In this document: positions 30,800-41,033 of the stretch, piece after piece
How positions within the stretch are numbered: position 1 is the stretch's first letter
How the letters are laid out: every line of letters begins with the position of its first letter
Assembly: GCA_903632075.3 (NCBI GenBank)
Contig: CAHIKZ030005499.1
Coordinates: forward strand, 1,859,501 to 1,923,500
Length of the DNA stretch: 64,000 bases
From: Acanthosepion pharaonis
Taxonomy: Eukaryota > Mollusca > Cephalopoda > Sepiida > Sepiidae
Direction: 5' to 3'
The notes under the pieces: generated by a model
What the model saw: only the letters and a program-made list of their open reading frames with translations
What the model was told of the DNA's origin: nothing
Database searches by the model: none
Position numbers and translations under genes: made by a program

Positions 30800-31620
30800 G
30801 TACCAATCCTTAATAAACTGAGTTTGAAGTAGAAATTTTTCGGGTATCTTTTTCTATATTTGCCACCAGCCATGTAAGGTTAATTCCGATTGATATTACC
30901 TCAGGTCCATGCACCATGTGTCTCTTTACTATTTTAAATAAGGCTGGGTCAATTTCTGGATCAGGTAACTCAGCTGATATTATGGAATCAATTTGATTGG
31001 AGTTGGTTTTTCTGATAAGCCACAATAAGATATGAACATAGCAGGCCCTCTCCTTTGCCACCGAATGGTGCACATATAGCATCGTACTGGACCAAAGATT
31101 TGTGATTTGTAGATTAGATTCATCACTTTGATTATCTTTAAGCGAAATACTCAGGCCAATAGATCTTGTCGATATATGTATGTTTGTCCAGAGAGAAAGA
31201 GATTTGAAAAATATCCGGTTTTCCATAATTTAGAACATAGCTCATTGCATCTTGGGTCCTCTCGTGGACTACATGTTAAACTGGATGATAAAATGCACAT
31301 TTCACCTATGTCTCTTTCTTATCCATCGTTATTTATATGATCTTTGAAGTGGATGTATAAATCTACTCTAAGCCACTTAAAAGCCTTTCTAATTCAACTT
31401 TTGCAAACATGTCAATTGCAAACTGGTAAAAGATATTTAGACTTCTATGAAGATGATTGAAAGAATTATCTCTGATCGTAAAATGGTAAGCATAAAAGTT
31501 CATATATGAAACATGTTTTCTGGTATTATTTCCAGATTGTGGAATCCCAAAATGGTATCCACCTTCTCTATATACAAATAATAGGGGATACTAAAGGTTG
31601 TCATAACATCTGTGAGCTTC
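30800..31620 (-). pseudogene. Helitron Rep/helicase N-terminal fragment
   Basis: Minus strand. From the high end (about 31570 to 31230) broken frames read like the Helitron-like N domain, including an NSFNHLH...FAIDMFAKVELERL segment and a later TQDAMSYVLNYGKPDIFQI segment. The 138-residue frame 30810-31226 continues with AKERACYVHILLWLIRKTNS, IDSIISAELPDPEIDPALFK and IVKRHMVHGP, the region around the Rep HUH motif and the stretch after it. The usual PHAH/PHxH is CYVH here, so the first histidine of the HUH pair is lost. The SPCM and helicase parts are missing. Role in intact elements: rolling-circle nicking and transfer. Confidence 0.85.
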
Positions 31621-31899
31621 ACACTCACGTTTCACTGTAGAATCTCTTGAAAGAAGAATTATGTTTCTTTAAAAAAAAAACCTTTCACCAGTCATAATAA
31701 GCGCTACTTCGTTAGACTGAGGTAAGCTAAATCGCCTATGTTCACTTGAAGGTGTTTTTTTTATCTGCATTAATGACTACTCAAAATTCGGATGCTGGAC
31801 TTGATAGCTGTTTTAAAACTCCTTATGTGTGAATTGTATACATGAAGAAGTTCTTGGAGATTCATGATTATGAAATGAATGTAAAAAGATGGTATATTT
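31621..31899. other. unassigned
   Basis: Nothing recognised. Confidence 0.3.
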
Positions 31900-32700
31900 T
31901 AAATTTCATTTAAAACCATGGAAACAAGGCGGGTATTTGCGCACGCCTGAAACCATCCTTTGTAATTAAGTTAGATATATACAAGCTATGTCATTAGGAG
32001 CCATGCATAGAATATCTTTCAAATTTCATAAGAATATTTCCAATGGTTGTGTTGTTCAAATTTTAGGGAGATAATCCCCCACTCCATCTCTTCGGATTCT
32101 GTAGTTTGGGAGTTGTCTTCAAAATATATCAAGGTTAAACAAAACTAAAACATAGCACTAAGACTAAAAAAAACCCTGAGATATTAGAGGTTCAAATACT
32201 CAAGTTATAGCCTTCCAAGTTTTCAATATAGGGCGTTTATCCCGCTATTAGTGTGTCTTGATATTATTGAAGTTGTCTAATATTTTGGGAACAGGTATCA
32301 TTTCAGGTCATTTATCTAAGTTTAAATTTCATTTAAATTGATGGGGGAAAATTGAGGAGGTGTGCTCTGCATCACACCCGGGGACCTTATTTGATCAAAA
32401 TAATATATACTTATACATAGTATATTACATTTACGCTCATGCCGGAAATCGATGTTTCAAATTTCATAAAAATCTGTTCAGTAGTCTTTGAATAAATTTA
32501 TTTTCGGGGGGGGGGTCTACCCACTTTTCTCCCCTTAAAAATAAATCAAACCTCACTCATTACACTCCCTTTTATGTCTACTATCTATGTCCCAAATTTA
32601 ATGAAGATCGATGAAGTAGTTTTGCTTCCTATAGATATACACACAGAAACACAGACATACACACAGACGTCTATCTTTAGTATTATAGATATATTAAATT
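31900..32700 (+). mobile_element. non-coding 3' end of an RTE-type LINE or its SINE
   Basis: Phrases such as caaatttcataaaaatctgt and ccaaatttaatgaagatcga, then a tract of acacacagaaacacagac and a final agtattatagata, are typical of the 3' ends of RTE-type repeats. The same type of ending is at 46930-47310. No ORF. Confidence 0.5.
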
Positions 32701-32941
32701 TATAAAGATTTTTATACTAGTTTCTTATTTAATATTTAATCATATGGGAATTGCTAAGAAAGAATTCAAAAAACAATGCTGTGTCTAAATGTTTCCTTTT
32801 TCGATTCTCCTTCAGGCCTGGCTTTTTTCTTACAATTAATTTAATCCTACTTTTTGCATTTCATTTCCTTAACGTAAGGTCTGATAAACATGTTTGTTTT
32901 AGTTAAGACTAATCAACAGATATATCGAGTCTTTTGTATGA

Positions 32942-32944
<3 letters not shown>

Positions 32945-33011
<67 letters not shown>
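32945..33011. repeat. (TA)n array
   Basis: About 67 bp of TA, ending at the left TIR of the mariner. Confidence 0.97.
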
Positions 33012-33016
<5 letters not shown>

Positions 33017-33289
33017 CGTCAAAACAAAATTAACAAAGTTATTATGCAAATCACATAAGCCTCATTAACTCGAATTTGCTTTGAATAATTTTTATCAAAT
33101 TTTAAACGATTTATTTTGACGTCAAAAAAAAGTTAAATGTTTAAGTAGTTTCAACATCTTTTATTAAAGTTATTTTATTTATTATAAATCTGCAGTCTGG
33201 AGTTATGCAGATTAATATTACTTTAAGCCCTCTGACATCCTTTCTCTTTTTTTGCATAATACACGTTTAAAAACATGAATAATAGAAAG

Positions 33290-34150
33290 GATCTATCAAA
33301 TGCTGAAAACAGAATATAGCAATGTTATTGAATGAGGGATTGTCCATATTGGAGATATTAAAGGAGCTTCGCAGAGATGATCAAACGATAAAGAGGCGCT
33401 GTTGAAAATGTAACCAAGTTGAGAAATAGAAATTAAGGAAACGGCTTTAAAAACTTGTATCGTCGAGGGGAACATAAACTTTTGACTGGTGCTCAGATCT
33501 TCAAACAGGCTGGAATTGAGTGAATCAAGAAGGATACTTCACAAATTGGGATCTATCAAGAGTTCACCTAGGCAATCTCCTCTCAGTAAAGCAATATTTT
33601 AAAGTGTCAGAATTAGGCCAAGAAATACATGAAAATTGATTTTTCTGAAGTAATTTTCCTAGACGAATCCCACATAACACACGACAGACCTAATGGCTAG
33701 GCAAAAAGTATGGTTTTTATCTGATGCATATGTGCCTGTGGCTAAAAGAAAACACCAAGGAGGCAACAGTGTGATAATATGTGCTGGAATTGTCAAACCA
33801 TTAATGAACCAATTAATGAAGGATTTAAAACTGAACATTGCAATCTTGATTTCAGGAACAAGATTTTCTTTGAATGCTACAAGCTCCAGCCTCACAGTTT
33901 TAAAGTGAAGTGTGCATTTATACTCCAAAATGCTACTTATGTATCTAAGGTTACCCATGAATCTTTTTTAGTATAAAAGGTTTACAAGGGAGAAGATAAT
34001 GGAACGGCCAGCATCAAGTCCCGATCTGAAATCTGTGAAGATTCAATTATATGAAGGTACCAAATAATATGATAGGAAAGCAGGTCTATGGGAAGCAATT
34101 AAAACACCATGTCGGGAACAGAGTCAGCTGATGTAAAAGAAAATTAACAG
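33290..34150 (+). pseudogene. Tc1-like transposase, decayed
   Basis: Across several frames: VIFLDESHITHDRPNGWAK (33650-33705, the first catalytic D region), VAKRKHQGGNSVIICAGIV (33739-33795, matching the usual RQGGGSVMIWAGI box), ILQNATYVSKVTHESF (33921-33965, matching QDNAPxHxSKVT; the catalytic D is lost), and ERPASSPDLKSVKIQL (34001-34050, the WPASSPDLNPIENLW box; the E is unclear). Stops and frameshifts abound. Intact proteins of this family are about 340 residues. Confidence 0.8.
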
Positions 34151-34162
34151 AATCAATGGATA

Positions 34163-34428
34163 ATAGATTCAGTCAGTTATATGCCATACGTGATACACGC
34201 TTAGGTGATCATGTATATATGACTGACGAGACAGAGATTGCCATTTCTTTCTGCGGTAGACCAGTTGCCATCCAAGGCTATAGAACCCGGTCAATCATGT
34301 GGAGAAGAAGAGGATTCATACTTTTCCTAAGGGTATTAGCACGTAATAGATTACCGACTGGAATTCAAACTCGGCTCTCCGATTCCTTAATCCGAGCCGC
34401 TATCCATTATTCCACCTGGCTGTTATTG
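34163..34428 (-). mobile_element. tRNA-derived SINE family A, nested in the mariner
   Basis: Tail at 34168-34205 (cagttatatgccatacgtga) and head at about 34375-34428 (tcggctctccgattcctta, tccattattccacc). It interrupts the 3' part of the transposase, so it is younger than the mariner insertion. Confidence 0.85.
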
Positions 34429-34752
34429 AGAAGAATTGTCACTATATTAAGAGGTAAGTACTTTAAAGACATCATATATGTTTGTTATTTGTTCTATTGT
34501 TAGTGTTGGTTAATTGTTGTTGATTTTATTACATTGTTATTGAATTAAGAAGTAATTCTATTGTTTTGAATATTAAATTCAAACTTGTTTTTATAATAAA
34601 TTCGATAACTTTAATAAATGTTGAATGAAATTACCTAAAAATTTAACTCAATCTTTGTCTTGACGTCGAGAATAATTCTTTGAAATTTGACAAAAATTGT
34701 TCTAAGCAAATTCGAGGTTTATGTGATTTGCATAATAACTTCAAACGGTCTG

Positions 34753-34934
34753 TATATTTCTGCGTTAAGCGTTATATTCAAGCTCTTGAGAATAAAAATT
34801 AGCAAGTTTTAGAATTAAATGAATACCCAGTTCAAATTTTGGTTTTGGTTGAAATGAAAATAACTTGAAAGTTAATAAAACTATTTGAACAAATTTACAG
34901 TTAAATTTCTGAGAAATAAAAAAGGCCGTAACAG
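34753..34934. other. unassigned
   Basis: AT-rich, nothing recognised. Confidence 0.3.
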
Positions 34935-35029
34935 AAAATATTGATCGCTTCACGAATTTTTTGTTTCATCCTTGCGCAGTGGCCGTGCTAATATTCTCTG
35001 TATCCTTTTCAATTTTAGTATATATACTG
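34935..35029 (-). pseudogene. U6 snRNA pseudogene
   Basis: Minus strand: tatatactaaaattg, aaaggatacagagaatatta, gcacggccactgcgcaagga and aattcgtgaagcgatc. These follow U6 from about nucleotide 17 to near its 3' end, including an ACAGAG box (spliceosome 5' splice-site contact). Differences include a changed AGAUUAGCAUGG region and an AAACAAAAA tract for GACACGCAA. The first ~15 nt of U6 are replaced by inverted LINE sequence. No upstream promoter elements were seen. Confidence 0.88.
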
Positions 35030-36310
35030 TCGTTGGTCAGAGCACTTCGAGGTCATCTTCAGTGCTAATCGCTCCAGGAACCAGCAATTCTCCGTATTCC
35101 CTAACAACCAGTACAAAATGAAACTGGATGAGTTGCCCACCATTGAAAAGACTATTAAAGCCATAAAGCAGCTAAAATGTGTCAAGGCAGGAGGGGTCGA
35201 TGGAGTCCTACCTGAAATCTGGAAACATGGGGGGTCGAGTGTTGCATATGGAAGTCCACGAGCTCTTTTGCTGTTGTTGGGAGCAGGAAAAATACCAGAT
35301 CTCTGCGATGCAGTCATCATTGTCCTGTACAAGAACAAAGGGGAGAAGTCTGAATGCTCTAATTACCGAGGAATTACTCTGCTCTCTATCGTGGGAAATA
35401 GTCTTGCAAGTGTTGTGCTGGACAGACTGGTAGCAGCCATCGCGGAAGAGCGCCTTCAAGAGAGTCGGTGCGGTTTCAGAACCAACAGGAGCACAAATAG
35501 TCATGCTGTTTATTCTCCAGCTGCTGCCGGGAGCAAAACAAGGGGCTGTATGTAGGATTCGTTGATTTGACAGTGAGCTAAAGAGGAATGTGGCAGATCA
35601 TGTAGTAACTCGGATGTCCTTCAAAGTTCCTGAACATGATCAACGTGGATCAACGTGGCCAAGTTAAATACAGCGGTGATCTCTCAGAGCCCTTCACGAA
35701 AACCAACGGGTTGCGTTCTGAAACCAATTCTCTTCAACAGCTTCTTCAGCATAATGCTCAAACAAGCCACGAAAGACCTTGATGATGGAGGCAGAGTCTA
35801 CATCAGATAGTCTCGATGGTGGCTTGTTTAATCTTGGACAATTAAAAGCCCACACGAAGAACGTGGATCAACTTATCAAAGACCTCTGCTTTGCTGACGA
35901 TGCCTCCTTTGTTGCGCACACAGAGGCTGCCAAACTTTGTATTTGCAGTCAATTTAAAAAATTCACAGGTACTCTACTCTACCTCGGGATGAGTATCGCA
36001 CTCCGCACATCATCATTGGCGCGACTGAGCTGAAGGCAGTCCATCAGTTTACCTACCTTGGATGTACCATCACGTCAGATGCTGGGATCGACAAGAACGC
36101 CGACAAGAGATTAGCAAGAGCGAGCATTTCATTTGGCAGACTGTACAAACGTGTTTGGTAAAACAGACAACTGCAGAAGGGCACCAAGATCAGAGTCTAT
36201 AGAGCTATCGACCTCGCCACTCTCCTATACGGCTCACAGTCATCGGTCACTTAGCGAGAACACATGCAACTCCTCGAAAAGTTCCACCAGTCCTTCAGAG
36301 CTTTTGCTTT
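35030..36310 (+). pseudogene. RTE-related LINE reverse transcriptase
   Basis: The start reads WSEHFEVIFSANRS (35034-35075). The frame at 35118-35555 holds KLDELPTIEKTIKAIKQLKC, GGVDGVLPEIWKHGG, DAVIIVLYKNKGEKSECSNY, RGITLLSIVGNSLASVVLDR and ESRCGFRTNRST: RT fingers and motifs 1-2. After frameshifts come GLYVGFVDLT (motif A), a GxKQGCVL-like stretch near 35705, LIKDLCFADDASFVAHTE (35865-35930, the FADD catalytic box, intact), HQFTYLGCTITSDAGIDKNA (36037-36095) and GTKIRVYRAIDLATLLYGSQ (36180-36240). It ends abruptly where the 150-bp tandem repeat starts. Confidence 0.9.
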
Positions 36311-36950
36311 TGTTCCGCCATCCATTTATTCAAGCTAGCTAGGTAGGATATGCGTTAATTTCCACAGTCTCTCTTGCCTTCAATCTGTCCTGTGAGTATC
36401 AAATTTTCCAAGCCCTCTACAATTTCATGTCCGTTATAGCTCTTAATAAAATTTATCTTTTGTTCCGCCATCCATTTACTCAAGCTCGCTAGATAGGTTA
36501 TGTGTTGGTTTCCTCTGTCCCTCTTGCCTTCAATCTGTCCTGTGACTATCAAATTTTCCAAGCCCTCTACAATTTCATGTCCTTTGTAGCTCTTAATAAA
36601 ATTTATCTTTTGTTCCACCATCCATTTACTCATGCTCGCTGGGTAGGTTATGCGTTGGTTTCCTCTGTCCCTCTTGCCTTCAATCTGTCCTGTGAGTATT
36701 AAATTTTCCAAGCCCTCTACAATTTCATGTCCTTTGTAGCTCTTAATAAAATTTATCTTTTGTTCCACCATCCATTTACTCATGCTCGCTGGGTAGGTTA
36801 TGCGTTGGTTTCCTCTGTCCATCTTGCAGAGTGGGCAGATATAAATGGATGGCAGAACAGTCAGTGTGAAGTATATTAAGGGCACAAATATTGCAAAGAA
36901 CTACAAAGGATAGCAATTTTTGAAGAGCCATGATCACCCAAGGGACAAGC
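36311..36950 (-). repeat. 150-bp tandem repeat built from LINE coding sequence
   Basis: Units start at 36311, 36461, 36611 and 36761 (tgttccRccatccatttac), an exact 150-bp period. Because 150 is a multiple of three, the minus frame 36355-36885 stays open through all units (176 residues). Each 50-residue unit runs RGNQRITYPA...KWMVEQKINF...GHEIVE, then GLENLILTGQIEGKRD. In the source LINE (9770-9985, 27860-28345) the GLENLILTG part comes before KWMAEQ, so each unit is one C-terminal segment joined to the next. 36830-36950 is a plus-strand 3' end of the same LINE. A protein product is unlikely. Confidence 0.92.
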
Positions 36951-37259
36951 AACACAAAAGAACACGTCAAATAATTCTTTGTAGCAGCTTAACTGATGGA
37001 ATAAATACTAACCACAAAGTTACAACTGTAGATAAAGTAAACATATATGCAAACAACTGCATCTCTGTACATTTTCATCAGTTTTCTTATATCAGCTTTC
37101 TTTATTATTTATAGTTTATTTTTTAACCAATGAAATTTAAAATTGTTCCATGTCAATTTCGCCGCTTGTTACGCATTATCACGCGACATCACGATTTCCA
37201 TAACCCATTAGAGTCATAGACCCACTACATGTACTCAAGCCGTAGCAGCAGTAGTGTGT
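36951..37259. other. unassigned
   Basis: Nothing recognised. Confidence 0.3.
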
Positions 37260-37475
37260 CTAAGGCAAGATACTCTGAGGAAGCTGATCCTTCTTCAGGC
37301 TGTTTTTCTTAATTCCTTCTACTAGGACAGATTGCCACCTCAAGGCAAAAGATCCCAGTCCGCACTGTTATATAATCCATAGCATGGAGAGAAAGATAAT
37401 GGATCCATACCTTTCTCAAGATTATGTGAATATGAATGCAATGAGCTTTGCCGTAATTTGAACTCTGTTCGCTGA
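37260..37475 (-). mobile_element. diverged family A SINE
   Basis: taatccatagcatggag and ggatccatacctttctcaag match the SINE body on the minus strand. The tRNA-like head is barely recognisable (gtaatttgaactctg). Confidence 0.5.
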
Positions 37476-37659
37476 TTTATCTTTCTGATTCGCTAGTTTT
37501 TACCTGAACATCCGTGTTAAGCAGTCGTAAACATTAACATCTGTCTTTTGTACTTCGACAATATCAACTTGCCTTGATTAGATCGAATCACTGACAAGAA
37601 TGTCTCAAATTCCATAAGTCAGTATTAGTAAAGAAGACATTTTTCATTTTCCATCCTCT
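37476..37659. other. unassigned
   Basis: Nothing recognised. Confidence 0.3.
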
Positions 37660-37726
37660 TTCTTTGAAAGTTTTCTTTCCTTTCTTTTTTCTTTCTGTCT
37701 TTCTAATTTAAACCGGGTTTTCTTCC

Positions 37727-37757
<31 letters not shown>

Positions 37758-37929
37758 TCCACTTTAAGTTTGCCTCCCTTTCTTTCTTTTTATTTCTTTT
37801 TTCTTTCTTTCTTATTTCAACTTACCTCTTTTTCTTTCATTTTTTCTTTTCGATTTTAACTTCCCCCTTTTTTTCATTCTTTCTTTCTTTCCTTCATTGT
37901 TTCTTTCATTCTAAATTTAACATGTCTCC

Positions 37930-37960
<31 letters not shown>

Positions 37961-38215
37961 TCGTTTTCTTTTTTACTTTCTTGTTTCCTTTCCTTTTTTC
38001 TAATTTTAACTTGCCTCCCTTTCTTTATTTTTGCTTTCTTTTTCTTTCTTTTTTTAAATTTTAACTTGCTTCCATTTCTTTCTTTTTTTTTCCAATTTTC
38101 ACTTACCCCTTTCCCACTTTCCTTCCTTCTTTCTTTCTTTTTTCTTTCTTTCTTTCTTTCCAGTTTCATTTTGCTTCCCTACCTTTCTTTCTTTTTATTT
38201 TCTTCGACGGAAAAT
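37660..38215. repeat. (CTTT)n-rich pyrimidine tract
   Basis: CTTT runs separated by loosely repeated aattttaacttgcctccctt-like blocks (around 37765, 37855, 37915, 38000, 38050, 38090 and 38160). It looks like a degenerate ~70-bp higher-order repeat. Long ORFs are artefacts. Confidence 0.85.
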
Positions 38216-38635
38216 CCATGTGATTTTTTTCTCTTTTCTAAAATTATACAAATCACACTTACAGATTAAATTAATTAGAATTATTCAAGCGTACCTCGAC
38301 ACTCACAGATATTGATGAGCATGTGACTAAAATCTGTTATTTAGCGACTGCCTTTCGCTAGCTACTATTTCGGCCTTTTTTCTATATAAAGATAATCTTA
38401 GATGAAAGCAGGAACACCTACATACACACCAGAAGAGACTTGATCTACCTGGGTGGATGAATTGATTTTCAAGGATTTTGTCTCAAACAGCTGGCAAAAC
38501 TCACTGGCAGATAACTAAGTAATATTTCCTGACAGTGCAAAGTATTTTTTGTTTTTTTTTTTTTTTTTTTCTACAAAATAATATACATTTTTTTCTGTCA
38601 GATTTGTTCGCGTTAAATGAGTAAAAATATACTAG

Positions 38636-38639
<4 letters not shown>
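38216..38639. other. unassigned
   Basis: Poly-T at 38550-38570; otherwise nothing recognised. Confidence 0.3.

Positions 38640-38671
<32 letters not shown>
38640..38671. repeat. (TA)n array
   Basis: About 32 bp of TA. Confidence 0.95.
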
Positions 38672-38673
<2 letters not shown>

Positions 38674-38694
38674 GGCAGCAATCCTTGTGTGTGT

Positions 38695-39280
38695 AAAGGG
38701 TGTGTAAGAACTGTCCAAATGTTTTATATTTCCGAGCGCTTTCGGCTATACCTTTAGCCATTATCAAGGATGATTCGATTTTCAGCTTAATTGAGTATGT
38801 GCGTTCTGTGTATGTATTAGTGTGTGGTAGGGATGTTTTTAATTTCCGAATACGGTTAGCACATTGTGGCTTTGTTCGTAGTTAATATTGTTAAGAGTTA
38901 GCTTTTTCTTTTTTATTATTAAAGCTTCCATTATTTTTAGTCTTTTTTTGCAGGTGGATGCAGTTAATATATTTGTGTTTTCTACTAGTATGTCTCTAAT
39001 GGAGTTTGGTAAATTTGTGTGTGTGTTTAAATGAGTTCTAATGGAGCTGTGATCAGATAGGTGTAACGTAAGACGTCTGGATAAGCATGAGGTTGTGTAA
39101 CCGATGTAATTATTTATGAGTCCGGTTTGATCAGGAACACAGTTCCTTAAGGGGCATTTGAACTCATAGATAATGTTCGTTCTTTGTAATTTGGAAAATC
39201 GAATCATCCTTGATAACGGCTAAAGGTATAGCCGAAAGAGCTCGGAAATATAAAACATTTGGACAGTTCTTACACACTTT
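38695..39280 (-). mobile_element. Penelope-like element fragment with inverted ends
   Basis: Both ends carry the same ~80-bp terminal sequence in opposite orientation (38700-38775 minus; 39200-39275 plus): cttgataa(t/c)ggctaaaggt, atagccgaaag, ctcggaaatataaaacattt and ggacagttcttacacac. Between them lies a GIY-YIG endonuclease frame. (TA)n arrays flank both sides. This is a heavily 5'-truncated copy; the RT domain is absent. Confidence 0.85.
38839..39207 (-). pseudogene. GIY-YIG endonuclease domain of a Penelope-like element
   Basis: A 122-residue frame. It shows TNIIYEFKCPLRNC (the IYxFxCP entry), then NNYIGYTTSCLSRRLTLHL (the YIGxT...L..RL core; the arginine is present), HSSIRTHLNTH with spaced histidines, and a KIMEALIIKKK segment holding the expected metal-binding glutamate. 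This order is that of the C-terminal nuclease of Penelope-like retroelements, which cuts the target DNA. No stops occur within it, so this piece is well kept, but without an RT it cannot be autonomous. Confidence 0.9.
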
Positions 39281-39298
39281 GTCCAGAAAAGAAAGCTC

Positions 39299-39301
<3 letters not shown>

Positions 39302-39349
<48 letters not shown>
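39302..39349. repeat. (TA)n array
   Basis: About 48 bp of TA. Confidence 0.97.
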
Positions 39350-39351
<2 letters not shown>

Positions 39352-39364
39352 AATTGAATTATTG

Positions 39365-39460
39365 ATGAAATTGTATGACGAAGCGGAAAAAGTTTACTTG
39401 TTTCCTTCAAGTAAAATCTTTTACGCTTTTGTTTTGTCATACAATTTCCCTGTTCTTGAT
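39365..39460. repeat. imperfect palindrome beside (TA)n
   Basis: gaaattgtatgacgaagcgg pairs with cttttgttttgtcatacaat through gacaaaacaaaag, with a few mismatches. Arms ~35-40 bp. Confidence 0.7.
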
Positions 39461-39551
39461 ATATAAAAAATATACACGGTTATCTCAAATGGAATTATGA
39501 AAAACATATTTGGTACTAACCTTTGTATTAGTTTGGTTTATTGGTTTATTT

Positions 39552-40031
39552 TGTGACGTAATGGAATAACCTGTCACCCCCATGAGTGACTATTCTTTAG
39601 CTAGTAATTACCTATAAGTATCTGTATGTCAACAGTCTAGCTGGAATCTTTTCCATCTGTGCTGTTCGAACTCTCTGCGTTTGGGCAGAGAGGAACCCGG
39701 ACAAGGCTCCGCCGAAGGGCAGAGTCTCGTCCGCGGAGGTAGACAGACCCGATCCCGTTAATGCATGGTCTACAGGGATTTTTTAGCCTAGCCTACGAGC
39801 TCGGGAGCCCCACATTAAATTCGGCCTTATGCCACATGTGATTGCGTGGGGCAGTTGCAAGATACCGTCTAGCTGGCATCTGTTGGTTACGACTCAGACA
39901 CGCGAGAACTACCGACCTCCCAATAGTAGCACTCACTACTGGATTGACTTGCGACGACCTTGTGCATAACTGTTACCTTTATTCTTATTGTACTTGTTTT
40001 TACAATAAACCTTTACTTATTTTATCCACCG
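39552..40031 (+). mobile_element. solo LTR with 5-bp target duplication
   Basis: 480 bp, starts TGTGACGTAATGG and ends CCACCG (the usual CA end changed to CG), flanked by TATTT (39547-39551 and 40032-40036). It contains the GC-rich hairpin block (39660-39830) and a polyadenylation signal AATAAA near 40002. No internal region remains. A different subfamily from 8598-9134, but with the same hairpin block. Confidence 0.8.
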
Positions 40032-40069
40032 TATTTTTCAAGTATATATTCCTATTAGTACGGAATATA

Positions 40070-40525
40070 TTTGTTTTACGGCTTACTAACCTCAAAAGGT
40101 TATTTAATGCCGACAAAATTTTCAGGAAGGGTTCGTGTGAATAGAATATGCATTCTTTGTAAGAAATAAGCTTCTGTATCAGGCTTCATTGAAGTATTTA
40201 TGTAAAGAGGGGTTTTGTCGAGAGTCAAATCTATTGCTGGTAATTTTTTCCAAAAATATATTGCTAGTAATATTTTTTATATTTTTATAAATATATTATT
40301 GGTATTTTTGCTATAAAATTCTATTTTTATACTTTCATAGTGTTTTGGTCTCTTTTATGAAGGTCAACCATTTGCCCATGGACAGGTGTTACGACTCCAG
40401 GGTAGAGCTGGAAAAAGCAGCAATTAAGAGATGATTCTACGATCCACAAAAGCTCTAATCTCCCGATTAGAAGCCTTGCTGCCGGATGTAGTTTATTGTC
40501 GTATCTAGGACGGAGGTTTGTCTTG
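40070..40525 (-). mobile_element. C-family SINE
   Basis: Reversed tail at 40075-40110 (ttttacggcttactaacctc, ttatttaatgccgac); head at 40525 (minus: gatacgacaataaactacat). Between them are the AATATTACCAGCAATA-type units and gttttgtcgagagtcaaat, also found in the 55200 copy. Confidence 0.8.
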
Positions 40526-40580
40526 TTAATCAGATATCATGTGAATAAATACTGAAATATTACTGAACCAGCAGCTTTAT

Positions 40581-40585
<5 letters not shown>

Positions 40586-40650
<65 letters not shown>
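40586..40650. repeat. (TA)n array
   Basis: About 64 bp of TA. Confidence 0.97.
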
Positions 40651-40699
40651 TTCATAATTTATATATTTAATAATTTATTATTATTTTTTCATTATAAAG

Positions 40700-40956
40700 A
40701 TTATAATAAAAACATGTTGAGATCGCTACACAAAAGCTTTCATGTTTCAATTCTATGATTGTATTTCTTCAGGCGATGGTAAACTGGTGATTAAATGAAC
40801 TTTATGCAAATCTAAAAACAACGTGTTACATTTTTTTCCTTTTGAAATTTCCTTAAAACTCATTTAATCAGCAGTTATTTACCATCGCCTGAAGAAGTAC
40901 AATCATACTATTGAAACATGAAAGCGATTTCAACATGTTTTTGTTACAATCGCTTT

Positions 40957-40962
<6 letters not shown>
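40700..40962. repeat. palindrome with two hammerhead-like boxes
   Basis: Arms of ~95 bp: aaagctttcatgtttcaatt through ttcttcaggcgatggtaaa (left) and tttaccatcgcctgaagaag through tgaaacatgaaagcga (right). In each arm CTGAAGA (40772-40766 minus; 40889-40895 plus) is followed by GAAAC about 17 nt later. After the plus GAAAC a stem ACATG/CATGT is possible. Stem II is weak. Confidence 0.85.

Positions 40963-41030
<68 letters not shown>
40956..41030. repeat. (TA)n(GT)n array
   Basis: Short TA run then about 58 bp of GT. Confidence 0.97.

Positions 41031-41033
<3 letters not shown>

Larger units (their letters stand above)
33012..34752 (+). mobile_element. Tc1/mariner-type transposon remnant with ~110-bp TIRs
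   Basis: The right end, reversed, begins CAGACCGTTTGAAGTTATTA; the left begins TAGTCCGTCAAAAC and then aaagttattatgcaaatcac. Both share ttatgcaaatcacataa and cgaatttgctt, then (with mismatches) ttgacgtc. TIRs run about 33012-33125 and 34640-34752. TA follows the right end (34753-34754), and the left end abuts the (TA)n array. The transposase inside is broken, and a family A SINE sits at 34163-34428. Confidence 0.85.

Noticed and set aside
37263..37310. CTGAAGA on the minus strand as a hammerhead
   Set aside because: No GAAA follows and stem II is poor.
37906..38269. ORFs of 87 and 115 residues on both strands
   Set aside because: Translations of the CTTT-rich tract; no domain.
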